A stretch of DNA of 64,000 nucleotides from Desulfurococcaceae archaeon MEX13E-LK6-19. GTDB lineage: Archaea; Thermoproteota; Thermoprotei_A; Sulfolobales; Desulfurococcaceae. The stretch spans positions 62,001-126,000 of the forward strand of contig CP072660.1 in assembly GCA_029637525.1 (NCBI GenBank), read 5' to 3'. A model generated the notes under the pieces. It searched no databases, was not told the origin of the DNA, and saw only the letters and a list, made by a program, of their open reading frames with translations. Below are positions 15,115 through 24,349 of the stretch, piece after piece. Position numbers and translations under genes: made by a program. How positions within the stretch are numbered: position 1 is the stretch's first letter; every line of letters begins with the position of its first letter.

Positions 15115-15936
15115 ATGCTTGTTCCACCAAAGAAAAAAGCCGAGATAGGGGTTATTGGTGGAAGCGGCTTATACGATATACCCGGCCTTACTGATGTCGA
15201 GGAGATAAAAGTATATACACCTTATGGCGCACCCAGTGACAACATTATACTCGGGACACTTGAGGGCAGAAGAATAGCTTTCCTACCAAGACATGGGCGT
15301 GGTCACAAGATCCCTCCACATAGGGTAAACTATAGGGCAAACATATGGGCTTTGAAAGCATTAGGCGTGAAATGGGTTATAGCATTCTCCGCCGTGGGGA
15401 GCCTCAGGAAAGACTATAAGCCAGGAGATTTCGTTGTACCAGACCAGTTCATCGACATGACCAAGGGAGTAAGACCATTCACATTCTTCGAGGGAGGAAT
15501 AGTAGGACACGTCAGCATGGCAGAGCCTTTCTGCGAGCACTTGAGAAGAATAATAATCGAGGCAGCCAAAAACGTGAAGAACCTCAAGTTACACGACAAA
15601 GGCACATACATCTGCATAGAGGGGCCTAGGTTCTCCACTAAAGCGGAAAGCAAGATCTGGAAAGATGTGTTTAAAGCAGACATTATAGGGATGACTCTAG
15701 TCCCCGAAATAAACCTGGCTTGCGAAGCGGAACTATGTTATGCAACAGTCGCGATGATTACTGACTACGATGTCTGGGCTGAGAAGCCGGTCACAGCAGA
15801 AGAAGTAGTAAGGACAATGCAGGAGAATACTGTTAAAGCCAGGCAACTACTACCAGAAATAATCAAGAGACTACCCGAAGAACCTGATCCAGGGCTGTGT
15901 AGTTGTTGCAAAGCACTCGAAACAGCTCTACTCTAG
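15115..15936 (+). CDS. mtnP: S-methyl-5'-thioadenosine phosphorylase
   Basis: Splits methylthioadenosine, the by-product of polyamine synthesis, into adenine and methylthioribose-1-phosphate. Family signatures: [12 protein letters not shown] (residue 11), the phosphate-binding [30 protein letters not shown] and [30 protein letters not shown], given here in parts (GMTLVPE then ITDYDVWAE). Length 273 is normal. The C-terminus has CSCC near the end, matching the disulphide-rich CXC tails of hyperthermophilic homologues. It overlaps the next gene by 34 bases. Its adenine product could feed the upstream phosphoribosyltransferase. Confidence 0.95.
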   Translation: MLVPPKKKAEIGVIGGSGLYDIPGLTDVEEIKVYTPYGAPSDNIILGTLEGRRIAFLPRHGRGHKIPPHRVNYRANIWALKALGVKWVIAFSAVGSLRKDYKPGDFVVPDQFIDMTKGVRPFTFFEGGIVGHVSMAEPFCEHLRRIIIEAAKNVKNLKLHDKGTYICIEGPRFSTKAESKIWKDVFKADIIGMTLVPEINLACEAELCYATVAMITDYDVWAEKPVTAEEVVRTMQENTVKARQLLPEIIKRLPEEPDPGLCSCCKALETALL

Positions 15937-16802
15937 AATACCTGAGGAAAATCATCGAAGTAGGTGAACGATGGGCCAAAGAGGCCAAGAGTAAGCTAGT
16001 CGACTTCATAAAGACAAGGGGAGGAGAACTAGTAATATCATATAGCAGCCTAGGCTACTCACCAGCATCAATCCTGTACTGGCTGATAACAACAGCCAAC
16101 CCCGAGAAAACACCAGTACTCCAGGATACCGACACTATAGCATTGTATAGACTTGTCTACAGGAAGTCATCAACAGTAATTGTTTTCACGACAAGAGGAG
16201 ACGACCCCTCACTAGTGAGAATAGCTGATGCATCACGGTGGACGGGAGGCAATATACTAGTAGTAACTCCTAAGCCTCCAGACATAGTTGTTGAAATGCT
16301 GAGAAACACGCCACTCATAACCGTGCCAGGCGGGCCAAACGAGATCCTGTTGAGCTTCTATGAATCACTACTAAGCCTTTACACAGGCGTTGACCTAGGT
16401 GTATCTATTGGTAAGCGGCTAGAGAGACTCAAAGAATTCATAAACGAAGGATACGGTGTAACAGTTGAAGAACTTCTAGAAAAATACAGAAACATAATCA
16501 ATAACGTGAAAGAAGAAGAACACATCATAATCACTTCAACGAAATTCCTTGAACCAGCCTCATACATACTGTTATCAGTTTTGATGGAGAAAAACGTGAA
16601 AGCATCATTTGTACCAATATCACTACTTAAACCAAAGAGGAATAATGTTATACTAATAGTTTCTTCAAGCGTGGAAGAATCATTGCTTAAAGAAAAGAAG
16701 ATGAAGGCATTGATGAGCGGCGCTAAGGTCTATGAATTAACATTCAATGTTGACCCATTAGAGCTACCGATTTACCTACACATACTAGCATTATCTATCT
16801 AG
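15903..16802 (+). CDS. SIS-like sugar-isomerase-fold protein, 299 aa
   Basis: Looks like a divergent SIS (sugar isomerase) fold protein: helix-rich N-terminus, [17 protein letters not shown], a [24 protein letters not shown] pattern (the second half resembles the TxSGxT...A region), then [13 protein letters not shown] and a repeat half with [15 protein letters not shown] and VILIVSSS. No confident active site, so the role is unknown. The frame opens with TTG at 15903 inside mtnP. Co-transcription is clear; a link to methylthioribose-1-phosphate salvage is a reasonable guess only. Confidence 0.7.
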   Translation: MLQSTRNSSTLEYLRKIIEVGERWAKEAKSKLVDFIKTRGGELVISYSSLGYSPASILYWLITTANPEKTPVLQDTDTIALYRLVYRKSSTVIVFTTRGDDPSLVRIADASRWTGGNILVVTPKPPDIVVEMLRNTPLITVPGGPNEILLSFYESLLSLYTGVDLGVSIGKRLERLKEFINEGYGVTVEELLEKYRNIINNVKEEEHIIITSTKFLEPASYILLSVLMEKNVKASFVPISLLKPKRNNVILIVSSSVEESLLKEKKMKALMSGAKVYELTFNVDPLELPIYLHILALSI

Positions 16803-16868
16803 GTAGCAAACCTTTTTTGCTTTTACAAAACTAGTTTTGAGTAACAAGAAGATAATGGGTGATACTGC

Positions 16869-17204
16869 GTGGCTTCAATACTGTATTCTAGGAAACCACT
16901 AATCATAGTATTCATAGGATTGCTTATATCCGCAGCCTACATGACGTACTACTTTACAACAGAAGCGATCATATGGGGTACCGTCGCTTCCGTAGTTTTA
17001 CTCCTATACATATGGGCGTATACATCAAAACATGTTGATTTAAGAGACTCTATCTCAGCCATAGTCTTGGCATCAATATTCCTCGTTATAGGCGGTGTTA
17101 TAGGTGTAATACTTCACGGAAGCATTGGGGCAGTATTTTACACACTAGGCCTACTTGTTTTATCCTTAGGCATAGTTTACTCCTTGACAAAATACCTTCT
17201 ATAA
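16869..17204 (+). CDS. Small four-helix membrane protein, 111 aa
   Basis: Four predicted membrane helices: about residues 9-28, 32-50, 60-80 and 86-108, with short loops and one charged loop (KHVDLRDS). No signature motif; family not recognised. Start at 16869 is a GTG (GTGGCTTCAATA) 67 bases after the SIS-like gene, same strand, so it may be the last gene of that unit. Function unknown. Confidence 0.65.
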   Translation: MASILYSRKPLIIVFIGLLISAAYMTYYFTTEAIIWGTVASVVLLLYIWAYTSKHVDLRDSISAIVLASIFLVIGGVIGVILHGSIGAVFYTLGLLVLSLGIVYSLTKYLL

Positions 17205-17269
17205 CCCCTTTTACCACAAGAATACATGACGTAGACAAGTAGTTTTCTTAATAACTAGCATGCGAGGCG

Positions 17270-18166
17270 ATTACTACGAGAATCATTGTTTTACACTACC
17301 ATACCAATCCAACATGGAGTTGCCGCGAGTTACTGAAAGCAGCCGAGCATAGAGGTATAGAAGCTGTTTACGAGAGAATACAGTCTCTCGATGCAATGAT
17401 TAATGACAAAGGTCTTGATGTCAGTGTTCGTGGAAGCAGAGTAAACGCTGATGCCGTGATTGTGAGAAGCCTAGGAGCAGCACCATCAACAGAACAGTTA
17501 TTGAAGAGAGTAGGTGTTCTCGAGGCTCTTCGTTTAACAGACCGCATCGTAATTAATAAGCCTATACCAATGTTCTTTGCGAGAGATAAATGGTTCAGCA
17601 TACTGAGACTCAAAACAGCTGGGCTACCGGTACCAAGGACGCTAATAACAGAGAACCCCTACACGGTAATGAGATTTATCAACGAGTACAAGAAGGCTGT
17701 AGTGAAGCCCGTTATTGGTAGCCTAGGGCTTGGCTCAACTTTTGTAAACGACCCCGACATAGGGTACCAGGTTTCAAAAACACTACTGTCATTCAAGCAA
17801 CCTATCTACATACAAGAGTTCATTGAAAAACCGGGTTTTGATTACAGGATATTTGTTGTAGGAGACCAAGTGGTAGCGGCAATGAAGCGTGTTATAACTA
17901 GTGGGTGGAAGACAAATATAGCCCAGGGAGCTAAAGGGGTTCCTCTAAAGGAAAACGATGATCCGGAAGCTTATGAGCTAGCCTTGAAGGCTGTGAAAAC
18001 TCTTGATCTAGACTATAGTGGTGTCGATATAATCGTCGATCAGGATGGAAAACACTATATTATCGAAGCAAACGCATCACCCCTCTGGAAGGGGCTCATG
18101 GAAGCCACAGGAGTGAACCCCGCAATACACATAATAGACTATATTATCGATAAATACAAGAGATGA
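17270..18166 (+). CDS. RimK/LysX-like ATP-grasp ligase
   Basis: ATP-dependent carboxylate-amine ligase of the RimK family (as LysX or MptN): a pre-ATP-grasp domain (IIVLHYHTNPTW, then NADAVIVRSLGAAPS), RDKWFSILRLKTAGLPVPRT, the VVKPVIGSLGLGS lysine loop, IQEFIEK, and the metal-binding YIIEANASPLWKG. Substrate unknown; no lysine-pathway neighbours. The first legal start, ATG 17396, would remove about 40 residues of the conserved N-terminal domain. The frame is open back to 17255 but holds no ATG, GTG or TTG. I give 17270 (ATT, near the expected transcript start) as the domain limit, not as a proven start. Confidence 0.8.
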   Translation: MTTRIIVLHYHTNPTWSCRELLKAAEHRGIEAVYERIQSLDAMINDKGLDVSVRGSRVNADAVIVRSLGAAPSTEQLLKRVGVLEALRLTDRIVINKPIPMFFARDKWFSILRLKTAGLPVPRTLITENPYTVMRFINEYKKAVVKPVIGSLGLGSTFVNDPDIGYQVSKTLLSFKQPIYIQEFIEKPGFDYRIFVVGDQVVAAMKRVITSGWKTNIAQGAKGVPLKENDDPEAYELALKAVKTLDLDYSGVDIIVDQDGKHYIIEANASPLWKGLMEATGVNPAIHIIDYIIDKYKR

Positions 18167-18226
18167 TGAGAAGCAAACCGGTTGAACCCTCCATGGGGTT
18201 GTGATAGAGAGCTCTCACACTGATCA
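18160..18226 (+). ncRNA. Possible C/D-box sRNA in a convergent spacer
   Basis: ATGATGA (18163-18169) is a perfect C box and CTGA (18220-18223) a perfect D box, 50 bases apart, the usual size. The internal D' (TTGA, 18182-18185) and C' (GTGATAG, 18201-18207) boxes are imperfect and spaced wider than normal. The C box overlaps the stop of the ATP-grasp gene. There is no good terminal stem, so this is tentative. Confidence 0.25.
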
Positions 18227-18679
18227 AACAAGCATTGTTACCCGTTTAACCGACCTTAATACAAGCATAGTATTAGTATCAACTACACCATCAACGAGCC
18301 TGACTTGATCGATAATATTAGCTAAAGCCTTCTGGTCTTCAGCCCACACCTTCAATAACAAATGATAATCACCGGTTACCTCGCATAATTCAACAATGTT
18401 ATCCATTTTAGACAACCTTATGAGTACATTACGAGTCTTCTTAGGATCGGTTTTGATGAGCATGTAAGCCTGGACACTAAAGCCAAGTTTTTCCGGATCA
18501 ATATCAACAGTGAACCCCCTGATAACACCTTTCTTCCTCAGTTTCCTAAGTCTCACGAGAACAGTGGCTGGACTAACCCCCAGGCGCTCAGCAATCTTCC
18601 TATAACTCATTCTTGAATTAAGCATGAGCAATTTTATGATCTCTCTGTCAAGGTCGTCAAGGTCTATACGAGAGCTCAA
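18224..18679 (-). CDS. Lrp/AsnC-family transcription regulator
   Basis: N-terminal winged helix (DLDREIIKLLMLNSRMSYRKIAERLG followed by VSPATVLVRLRKL, residues 6-50) and C-terminal RAM/ACT-like ligand domain (VELCEVTGDYHLLLKV, residues 95-115). Such proteins sense amino acids and control amino-acid metabolism. It lies 75 bases beyond asd on the same strand, at the end of the threonine operon, and may regulate it. An upstream AT-rich TATA-like element near 18735 suggests its own promoter. The start is TTG at 18679. Confidence 0.93.
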   Translation of the reverse strand: MSSRIDLDDLDREIIKLLMLNSRMSYRKIAERLGVSPATVLVRLRKLRKKGVIRGFTVDIDPEKLGFSVQAYMLIKTDPKKTRNVLIRLSKMDNIVELCEVTGDYHLLLKVWAEDQKALANIIDQVRLVDGVVDTNTMLVLRSVKRVTMLV

Positions 18680-18754
18680 TACACAACACCACCATGATAC
18701 CCATCAACAAAAATATGTTAGGTACTCAAATAAAATAAGTTAAGTTGAAGAAAA

Positions 18755-19828
18755 TTATTGAAGGACACCAATATAGTTTTGGCTTACCAGTAGTTCACCA
18801 ATCAAAATAGCTGTTCCAGCAGCACCTCTAATCGTGTTGTGACCTAGTACAACAAACTTCACGCCATTAAACACTTTATCTTCTCTTATCCTCCCCACTA
18901 CAACACTCATGCCCTTCCCTTCATTCCTGTCGAGACGTGGCTGGGGTCTATCTGGCTCGTCTCTTACGATTATTGGGTTCTTTGGGGCTGTCGGCAAGTT
19001 TAGGTCTTTTATTTTATTTTCTTTAAACTCCTTCAATACCTTCTTTAAAGAATCTAGATCAGGTTTCTCTACTGTCTCAATAAACACGGCTTCAAGATGT
19101 CCATCTAGGACCATTACTCTATGACAACTAGCTGAGACTCTGATGTCAGCGTACTGTATTTTGTCTTTCTCGAATTTACCAAGAATTTTCAGTGTTTCAC
19201 TCTCTACTTTCTCTTCTTCTCCTTTAATGTATGGTATTACGTTATCAAGTATTGCTACTGAGGGGACGCCACTGTATCCTGCTCCAGATAGCGCCTGCAT
19301 TGTTGATACAATTACTTTCTTTAAACCATAGTTATCCATTATTGGTTTCAGCACGAGAGTTAGAATAGCTGTTGTACAGTTTGGTACTTTAACCAGTATT
19401 CCCTTCCAGCCATACTTGCTTTTCTGAAGCCTAGCTATCTCTAAATGATCGGCATTAACTTCTGGATTGAGTACTGGTACATAAGGATCCATTCTCATTG
19501 GACTAGCATTAGATACCACTACGAAACCTCTCTTGACAAGCTCGAGTTCTACCTCAACAGCTATGCTTGACGGTAAAGCCGAGAATACTAGATCTGGTTT
19601 CTCCCTAGAAATAATATCTACATCAACTTTGACAATCTTCATATCACCGATGTCATCTGGGAGAACCTCATCGATAACCCATTTCACGGCATCTCTATAT
19701 TTCTTGCCAGCAGACTCAGGAGAAGCCATTAGGATCTCTGGATCAAACCATGGATGCCTTGCCAAAAGCGATACCATTCTCTGCCCAACAAGCCCTGTAG
19801 CTCCTAGAACACAAACCCTATACCTCAT
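18755..19828 (-). CDS. asd: Aspartate-semialdehyde dehydrogenase
   Basis: Reduces aspartyl phosphate to aspartate semialdehyde with NADPH, second step to threonine and homoserine. NADP motif VLGATGLVGQRMV at residues 6-18; catalytic Cys in VKVPNCTTAI (about residue 154); active-site His in RVSASCHRVMVLDGH; later VVGRIREDK. The archaeal/fungal type is indicated by the sequence style. The frame extends to 19864, but ATG 19828 follows GTGGGGGAG, a good ribosome binding site, and yields the standard MRYRVCVLGATG start. It overlaps lysC by 11 bases. Confidence 0.95.
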   Translation of the reverse strand: MRYRVCVLGATGLVGQRMVSLLARHPWFDPEILMASPESAGKKYRDAVKWVIDEVLPDDIGDMKIVKVDVDIISREKPDLVFSALPSSIAVEVELELVKRGFVVVSNASPMRMDPYVPVLNPEVNADHLEIARLQKSKYGWKGILVKVPNCTTAILTLVLKPIMDNYGLKKVIVSTMQALSGAGYSGVPSVAILDNVIPYIKGEEEKVESETLKILGKFEKDKIQYADIRVSASCHRVMVLDGHLEAVFIETVEKPDLDSLKKVLKEFKENKIKDLNLPTAPKNPIIVRDEPDRPQPRLDRNEGKGMSVVVGRIREDKVFNGVKFVVLGHNTIRGAAGTAILIGELLVSQNYIGVLQ

Positions 19829-20948
19829 AGCTCCCCCACTCCAGAACAAGGTTATGGAGAACATGCAGAGCCTTGCCCAGCATCTTGTCTTCGAAAAGAA
19901 GTACTATAGAGGGTCTTCCCTTGATCATATATAGTCCTTCAAAGAATAAATCATGGCTACTAATATAGTCTATAATATCCCTCATGATAGTAGGCGTGCT
20001 AACACCCTCACCAACAAGAGCTACCGGAGATCCTCTATTCTTTTTCCTGAAAGCAATTAGTTTAGGCCCTCTCAATGATCCTTCAGCATAGTTCTTTACT
20101 ATAGTCGTTCCCCATCTATCCCAACAGCCTATATGTACCACGCTGCCATGTATGTTTATGAGAGGATGGAATGTTCTCGGATGCAATCGTTTGCCTCCAT
20201 AAAACGATGCTTCAATAGCTTCGCTATAACTTAGTACACGAACTATTCTTGGCGATGAAACGTATTTTGGGTCACAGGTCATGATGCCCGGTACATCGGT
20301 GACCAGGTATACTTCCCTTAAGCCCAGCAAGGCAGCAATAGTAGTCGCCGTATAATCTGATCCACCCCGTCCAAGAGTAGTTGTTGCACCATAGTTATCA
20401 GATCCGATAAACCCTTCTATAACGCAAGCTATCCCGTCTTTCAACAAAGCATTGATACCAACTAGTCTTTTCCTTGTCTCATCATAGTTTATTACTGCAT
20501 TACCATGGATGGAGTTTGTTTTTATGATGTCTCTGGCATCAACTCCTACAGCTTTAACGCCGACCAGGCTCAATGCTTCAGTCATTATGATTCTACTTAG
20601 TCTTTCTCCAAACGATAACATTAGGTCTCTTGTAGCATTGTCTCTGGAGAGATTTGATTTGAAAACTATTTCAAGTCTATCTAGCTCTTCTCTGACTCTT
20701 CTTACAAGACTCTGTCCCCCAACATATGATGCCGCGTTAATATACCGCTCCATTACCGCATATAGATCATTAATAGAGCCATTGTATGCTCTGATAAGGC
20801 TATCGGTAACTCCTTTCATAGCTGATACAACAATTACTGTGCCTAATCCTTGCTCTATAAATAACTCCTTAATCTTCTCTGCTGCGTTAATATACGATCT
20901 ACCATCCCTTAAGAGAGAACCTCCAATTTTCAAGACAACACTTATCAT
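19818..20948 (-). CDS. lysC: Aspartate kinase
   Basis: Phosphorylates aspartate with ATP, first step of the aspartate pathway. Amino-acid kinase fold with LKIGGSLLRDG at the N-terminus, VIVVSAMKGVTD, a catalytic FGERLSRIIM and the TTLGRGGSDYTATTIA motif (about residue 215), then LVTDVPGIMTCDPK. The C-terminal 110 residues form a short ACT-like regulatory part (VSTPTIMRDIIDYISSHDL). It is monofunctional, with homoserine dehydrogenase encoded separately upstream. It overlaps hom by 4 bases and asd by 11, so translation is probably coupled. Confidence 0.95.
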   Translation of the reverse strand: MISVVLKIGGSLLRDGRSYINAAEKIKELFIEQGLGTVIVVSAMKGVTDSLIRAYNGSINDLYAVMERYINAASYVGGQSLVRRVREELDRLEIVFKSNLSRDNATRDLMLSFGERLSRIIMTEALSLVGVKAVGVDARDIIKTNSIHGNAVINYDETRKRLVGINALLKDGIACVIEGFIGSDNYGATTTLGRGGSDYTATTIAALLGLREVYLVTDVPGIMTCDPKYVSSPRIVRVLSYSEAIEASFYGGKRLHPRTFHPLINIHGSVVHIGCWDRWGTTIVKNYAEGSLRGPKLIAFRKKNRGSPVALVGEGVSTPTIMRDIIDYISSHDLFFEGLYMIKGRPSIVLLFEDKMLGKALHVLHNLVLEWGSYEV

Positions 20949-21985
20949 CTAGTCATCACCCCAATGCTTAATATATCATCGAGAACAGCATGTGCCGTCT
21001 CTACACCGCCAGCACCCTTGCCTATGACAGTAATTGTATTAACATCAGTTTTCACAACAACACAATTGAGCGTACCATTAACAGACGCTAGTATATTACT
21101 GCGGGGTATTTTCTCTACTCTAACAGATCCTTTTCTATCAGCGACGTGAAGTCTTGCAATAAATTTTATGACCATACCGTTTTTGATAGCATTGTATACA
21201 TCACGTAGATCTATTCTGGACAAATCTTCCCTCACAACATCGCTGAGCCTGATAGGCGTACCTAGAATATTCGATATTATTACAAGTTTTGCAGCCGCAT
21301 CAAAACCCTTAACATCAAGATCGGGGTTTGCTTCAGCAATACCGAGGACCCGTGCTTTCTTTAAGGCATCACTAAACGATACAAGATTCTCATGCATTTC
21401 AGTTAAAATGAAATTCGTAGTACCATTAAGTATTCCTTCAACAACCTCTACCTCATACCCCTTCAGCCCCATAAGCAGATCTATAAGAGGAGTGCCAGCC
21501 ATTACTGTCGCCTTGAATTTAACAATAAGGTTTTTCCGTAGAGAAGCTTCCATGATCTTATCATACTCTAGTACGAATGGCGCTTTGTTTGATGATACAA
21601 CATTTACGCCGTGTTCTAGTGCGTACATTATATGTGAAAGACCAGGTTCTCCGTTAGTGTAATTAGATGGTGTTAGCTCGACGTGTACATCGGGTAGGAT
21701 TCTTGCATAAACGTCTTTAAGCCCTGCATTGGGGATACCGTAGGGCTTGTAGAGACATATACTAGATCTTGGTAGCTCGCTTAGTTTCAGTAACTCGTAA
21801 GGAGATAAACCGTTCTCTTTCACAACAGCTCCTTTTGAGTCCATTACTGCTACAACGTTCACTACTATGTTATACTTTTTCTCGATAAACTCCTTTTTGT
21901 GAACCAGTAGCTTCGCTAGATTCCTTCCAACGCTACCAAAGCCTACTATGGCTATATCGAGTTTTTTAGCCAAGGCAATAATCAC
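20945..21985 (-). CDS. hom: Homoserine dehydrogenase
   Basis: Reduces aspartate semialdehyde to homoserine. Rossmann motif IAIVGFGSVGRNLAKLL at residues 11-27. The middle shows VELTPSNYTNGEPG and HGVNVVSSNKAPFV, family hallmarks, followed by GILNGTTNFILTEM and the catalytic-type PDLDVKGFDAAAKLVI. No C-terminal ACT domain, typical of archaeal short forms (346 aa). Both ends overlap neighbours by 4 bases (ATGA type) in the thrC-thrB-hom-lysC-asd unit. Confidence 0.95.
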   Translation of the reverse strand: MIIALAKKLDIAIVGFGSVGRNLAKLLVHKKEFIEKKYNIVVNVVAVMDSKGAVVKENGLSPYELLKLSELPRSSICLYKPYGIPNAGLKDVYARILPDVHVELTPSNYTNGEPGLSHIMYALEHGVNVVSSNKAPFVLEYDKIMEASLRKNLIVKFKATVMAGTPLIDLLMGLKGYEVEVVEGILNGTTNFILTEMHENLVSFSDALKKARVLGIAEANPDLDVKGFDAAAKLVIISNILGTPIRLSDVVREDLSRIDLRDVYNAIKNGMVIKFIARLHVADRKGSVRVEKIPRSNILASVNGTLNCVVVKTDVNTITVIGKGAGGVETAHAVLDDILSIGVMTR

Positions 21986-22962
21986 CCCACGATTCTTGCT
22001 CCTTGATTAGAAATCTTGGTTACATAGAGTCTTGATTTTACACCAATGTTCAGCAAGTACTCCATTATTTTTGTGCCAGCCCTGTAGGCATCAACTTCAT
22101 TTCTATAGATCGAGAACACTGATGGCCCTGCACCAGCTATATTAAAGCCGAGTGCACCGTTTTCACGGGCTATCTTCTTTAGCTCCCAGTAACCGGGTAT
22201 AAGCTTCGATCTGTATGGCTCTGCTATATAGTCCATTGAAATACTTTCACCAAATAGTTCCAAGTCTTCTTGGTATAATGCATGGATCATTTTTGCTATG
22301 TTAGCATACTGTTTTACACAAGCATCGATAGTTATTTCTCTCGGTAATAGAGATCTCGCGAGCATCGTCTTCTTAAATCCAAACGATATTTCTGGCGATA
22401 CTATTGCGATCCAGAAGTCTTTCTTCACATCGATCTTATATGCGTTCATACTAACAGGATCCACAATAACTATTCCTCCAAGAAGACTGGCCGCCACGTT
22501 ATCGTAGTGTGGTGAGCCAGCAGCCAGTGCCTCGCCTTCGCCTGCAAGTCTGATTAATTCTCTAATATCTAAATCCAAGTCAAGAACTTTTGATAAAGCA
22601 TAGATTGTCGCCGCCGCGGTTGCACCAGAACTACCAAGCCCTAGAGAGACTGGTACACCTTTGAATACTGTTACATAGAAGTCTTTATCATGTAATCCAT
22701 ACTCCTCAATAGCTTTCTTAACGACTCTATAAGCTACATTGCATTTACCATCAGGTACCTTTATTCCTTTTGACTCAACAATTATGTTCCCCGCACCCTG
22801 CTCAACAACTATTTTTACGCGATCACTTAACCCCTCGATAGCCATGGCAAGTACGTCAAATCCTGGCCCAATATTGGCTATGGAGGCAGGTGCTTCAACA
22901 ACTATACTTTTTAGCTCTTTACTTGCTCCAACATGAGTATTATTAAGACCAGGAACTACCAT
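21982..22962 (-). CDS. thrB: Homoserine kinase
   Basis: GHMP-family kinase converting homoserine to O-phosphohomoserine. Motifs: APASIANIGPGFDVLAMA (residues 19-36), the ATP loop VSLGLGSSGATAAA (about 106), and AGAGPSVFSIY near the C-terminus (about 277). Length 326 is normal. Six bases separate it from thrC, and it overlaps hom by 4 bases. The first Met is followed by about 15 less conserved residues, so an internal start cannot be excluded, but ATG 22962 fits the operon spacing best. Confidence 0.94.
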   Translation of the reverse strand: MVVPGLNNTHVGASKELKSIVVEAPASIANIGPGFDVLAMAIEGLSDRVKIVVEQGAGNIIVESKGIKVPDGKCNVAYRVVKKAIEEYGLHDKDFYVTVFKGVPVSLGLGSSGATAAATIYALSKVLDLDLDIRELIRLAGEGEALAAGSPHYDNVAASLLGGIVIVDPVSMNAYKIDVKKDFWIAIVSPEISFGFKKTMLARSLLPREITIDACVKQYANIAKMIHALYQEDLELFGESISMDYIAEPYRSKLIPGYWELKKIARENGALGFNIAGAGPSVFSIYRNEVDAYRAGTKIMEYLLNIGVKSRLYVTKISNQGARIVG

Positions 22963-22968
22963 GGCACA

Positions 22969-24018
22969 TCACCTACGGTAATTGTTTATGGAAATTCTAC
23001 GTATCATAGCCAAGGCTTCTTCAATGCTTTCAGCTTCGTAAGCTATGGTATCGTGGAGAACAGCTGCATCGGGATCTTTTAGTGCATGACCCGTTGCAAT
23101 AACAACTACTTTTTCATCTTTATCAATTATCTTCTCTCTCCTAAGCTTGACAAGACCGGCGAATGCTGCCGCACTAGCTGGTTCTACTCCTAGTCCTTCT
23201 CTTCTTGCAAGAATCCTCTGCGCCTCAAGGATTTCCTCATCACTAACATCTATAACAACACCATTACTCTCCTTGACGGCTTTTAGTGCCCGCATCCAGT
23301 TTACAGGTTTTCCTATCCTGATCGCTGAAGCAATGGTCTCTGGGTTGTCAATGAAAACTGGTTCACTGGAACCTGTCTTGAAGGTCTTTACTATGGGTGC
23401 TGCACCAGATGCCTGCACCCCGGCTAATCTCGGTAACTTGTCTATCAATCCTGCTCTCTTGAGTTCTACAAGGCCTTTCCATACAGCAGATATATTCCCT
23501 GCATTACCTACTGGCAAGATAATCCAGTCGGGAACACCTATTTCATCAATAATTTCGTAGGCTACAGTCTTCTGCCCCTCAATTCTCCATGGATTAATAG
23601 AGTTTAATGGGTAGACAAGCATTTTCTTTGATGCCTCAATAATTACTTTCAATGCTTCATCAAATCCTCCTTTAACGAAAACTATTTCAGCTCCATGGAG
23701 AATTGCTTGCGCTAGTTTCCCTTTGGCGACACTTTTCTTCGGCAAAACTATCAATGGCTTTATTCCTGCTCTAGAAGCGTAGGCCGTCATTGAGGCCGAG
23801 GTATTGCCTGTGGAAGCACATGCGACTATTTTCGCCCCCAAGTACTTTGCCACACTAATAGCTACAGTCATTCCACGATCCTTAAAACTACCAGTTGGGT
23901 TAGCTCCATCGAATTTTACATAGACTTCTTTAACACCAGTATACTCCATAGAATTGACAGCCTTGATTAAAGGAGTGCCTCCTTCGCCAAGAGACACTAT
24001 TTTCGCTTCTTGGGGCAA
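22969..24018 (-). CDS. thrC: Threonine synthase (N-terminal zinc ribbon lies upstream of the legal start)
   Basis: PLP enzyme of the final threonine step. PLP lysine is in NPTGSFKDRGMT (about residue 45), with the CASTGNTSASMTAYA phosphate loop, IILPVGNAGNISAVWKG and the late ATGHALKDP segment. The first legal start is TTG 24018, but the same frame continues to about 24252 and encodes KCISCSSEYNLYEKR then VLCSCNG: a C-x2-C...C-x-C zinc ribbon followed by LWRYRELIP, the normal N-terminus of archaeal threonine synthases. No in-frame ATG, GTG or TTG exists there. First gene of the threonine operon. Confidence 0.93.
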   Translation of the reverse strand: MPQEAKIVSLGEGGTPLIKAVNSMEYTGVKEVYVKFDGANPTGSFKDRGMTVAISVAKYLGAKIVACASTGNTSASMTAYASRAGIKPLIVLPKKSVAKGKLAQAILHGAEIVFVKGGFDEALKVIIEASKKMLVYPLNSINPWRIEGQKTVAYEIIDEIGVPDWIILPVGNAGNISAVWKGLVELKRAGLIDKLPRLAGVQASGAAPIVKTFKTGSSEPVFIDNPETIASAIRIGKPVNWMRALKAVKESNGVVIDVSDEEILEAQRILARREGLGVEPASAAAFAGLVKLRREKIIDKDEKVVVIATGHALKDPDAAVLHDTIAYEAESIEEALAMIRRISINNYRR

Positions 24019-24242
24019 CGGTATTAGTTCTCTATACCTCCACAGCCTGAATGGTCTACTTCTAAATAGACTCCATGATACCTCTGGCAGCTTCTTGAAT
24101 TCTACTTGAAGTAATCCATTACAAGAACATAGTACTCTTTTTTCATACAGATTATACTCGGAAGAACAAGAGATACATTTTAATACAACTAACCTGTTTG
24201 GCGCATCCTCATCACCTAGCCACCTATCTACAAGACTGCCAG

Positions 24243-24252
24243 TATTTAAATA
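24243..24252 (-). promoter_or_regulatory. TATA box of the threonine operon
   Basis: Reading leftward, AATATTTAAATAC forms a clear TATA element. Initiation about 25 bases downstream falls near 24220, just at GTG 24223, which is one base out of frame with thrC. This supports a transcript that includes the zinc-ribbon coding region. Confidence 0.5.
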
Positions 24253-24349
24253 TTACACTAGTGTACGTTCAGTGGGAATAAATAGATCTATGATAGTACA
24301 GCTGTTTATTTCACTAATCTATAGCCTATAAGAACTGGTTTATAGTGGC

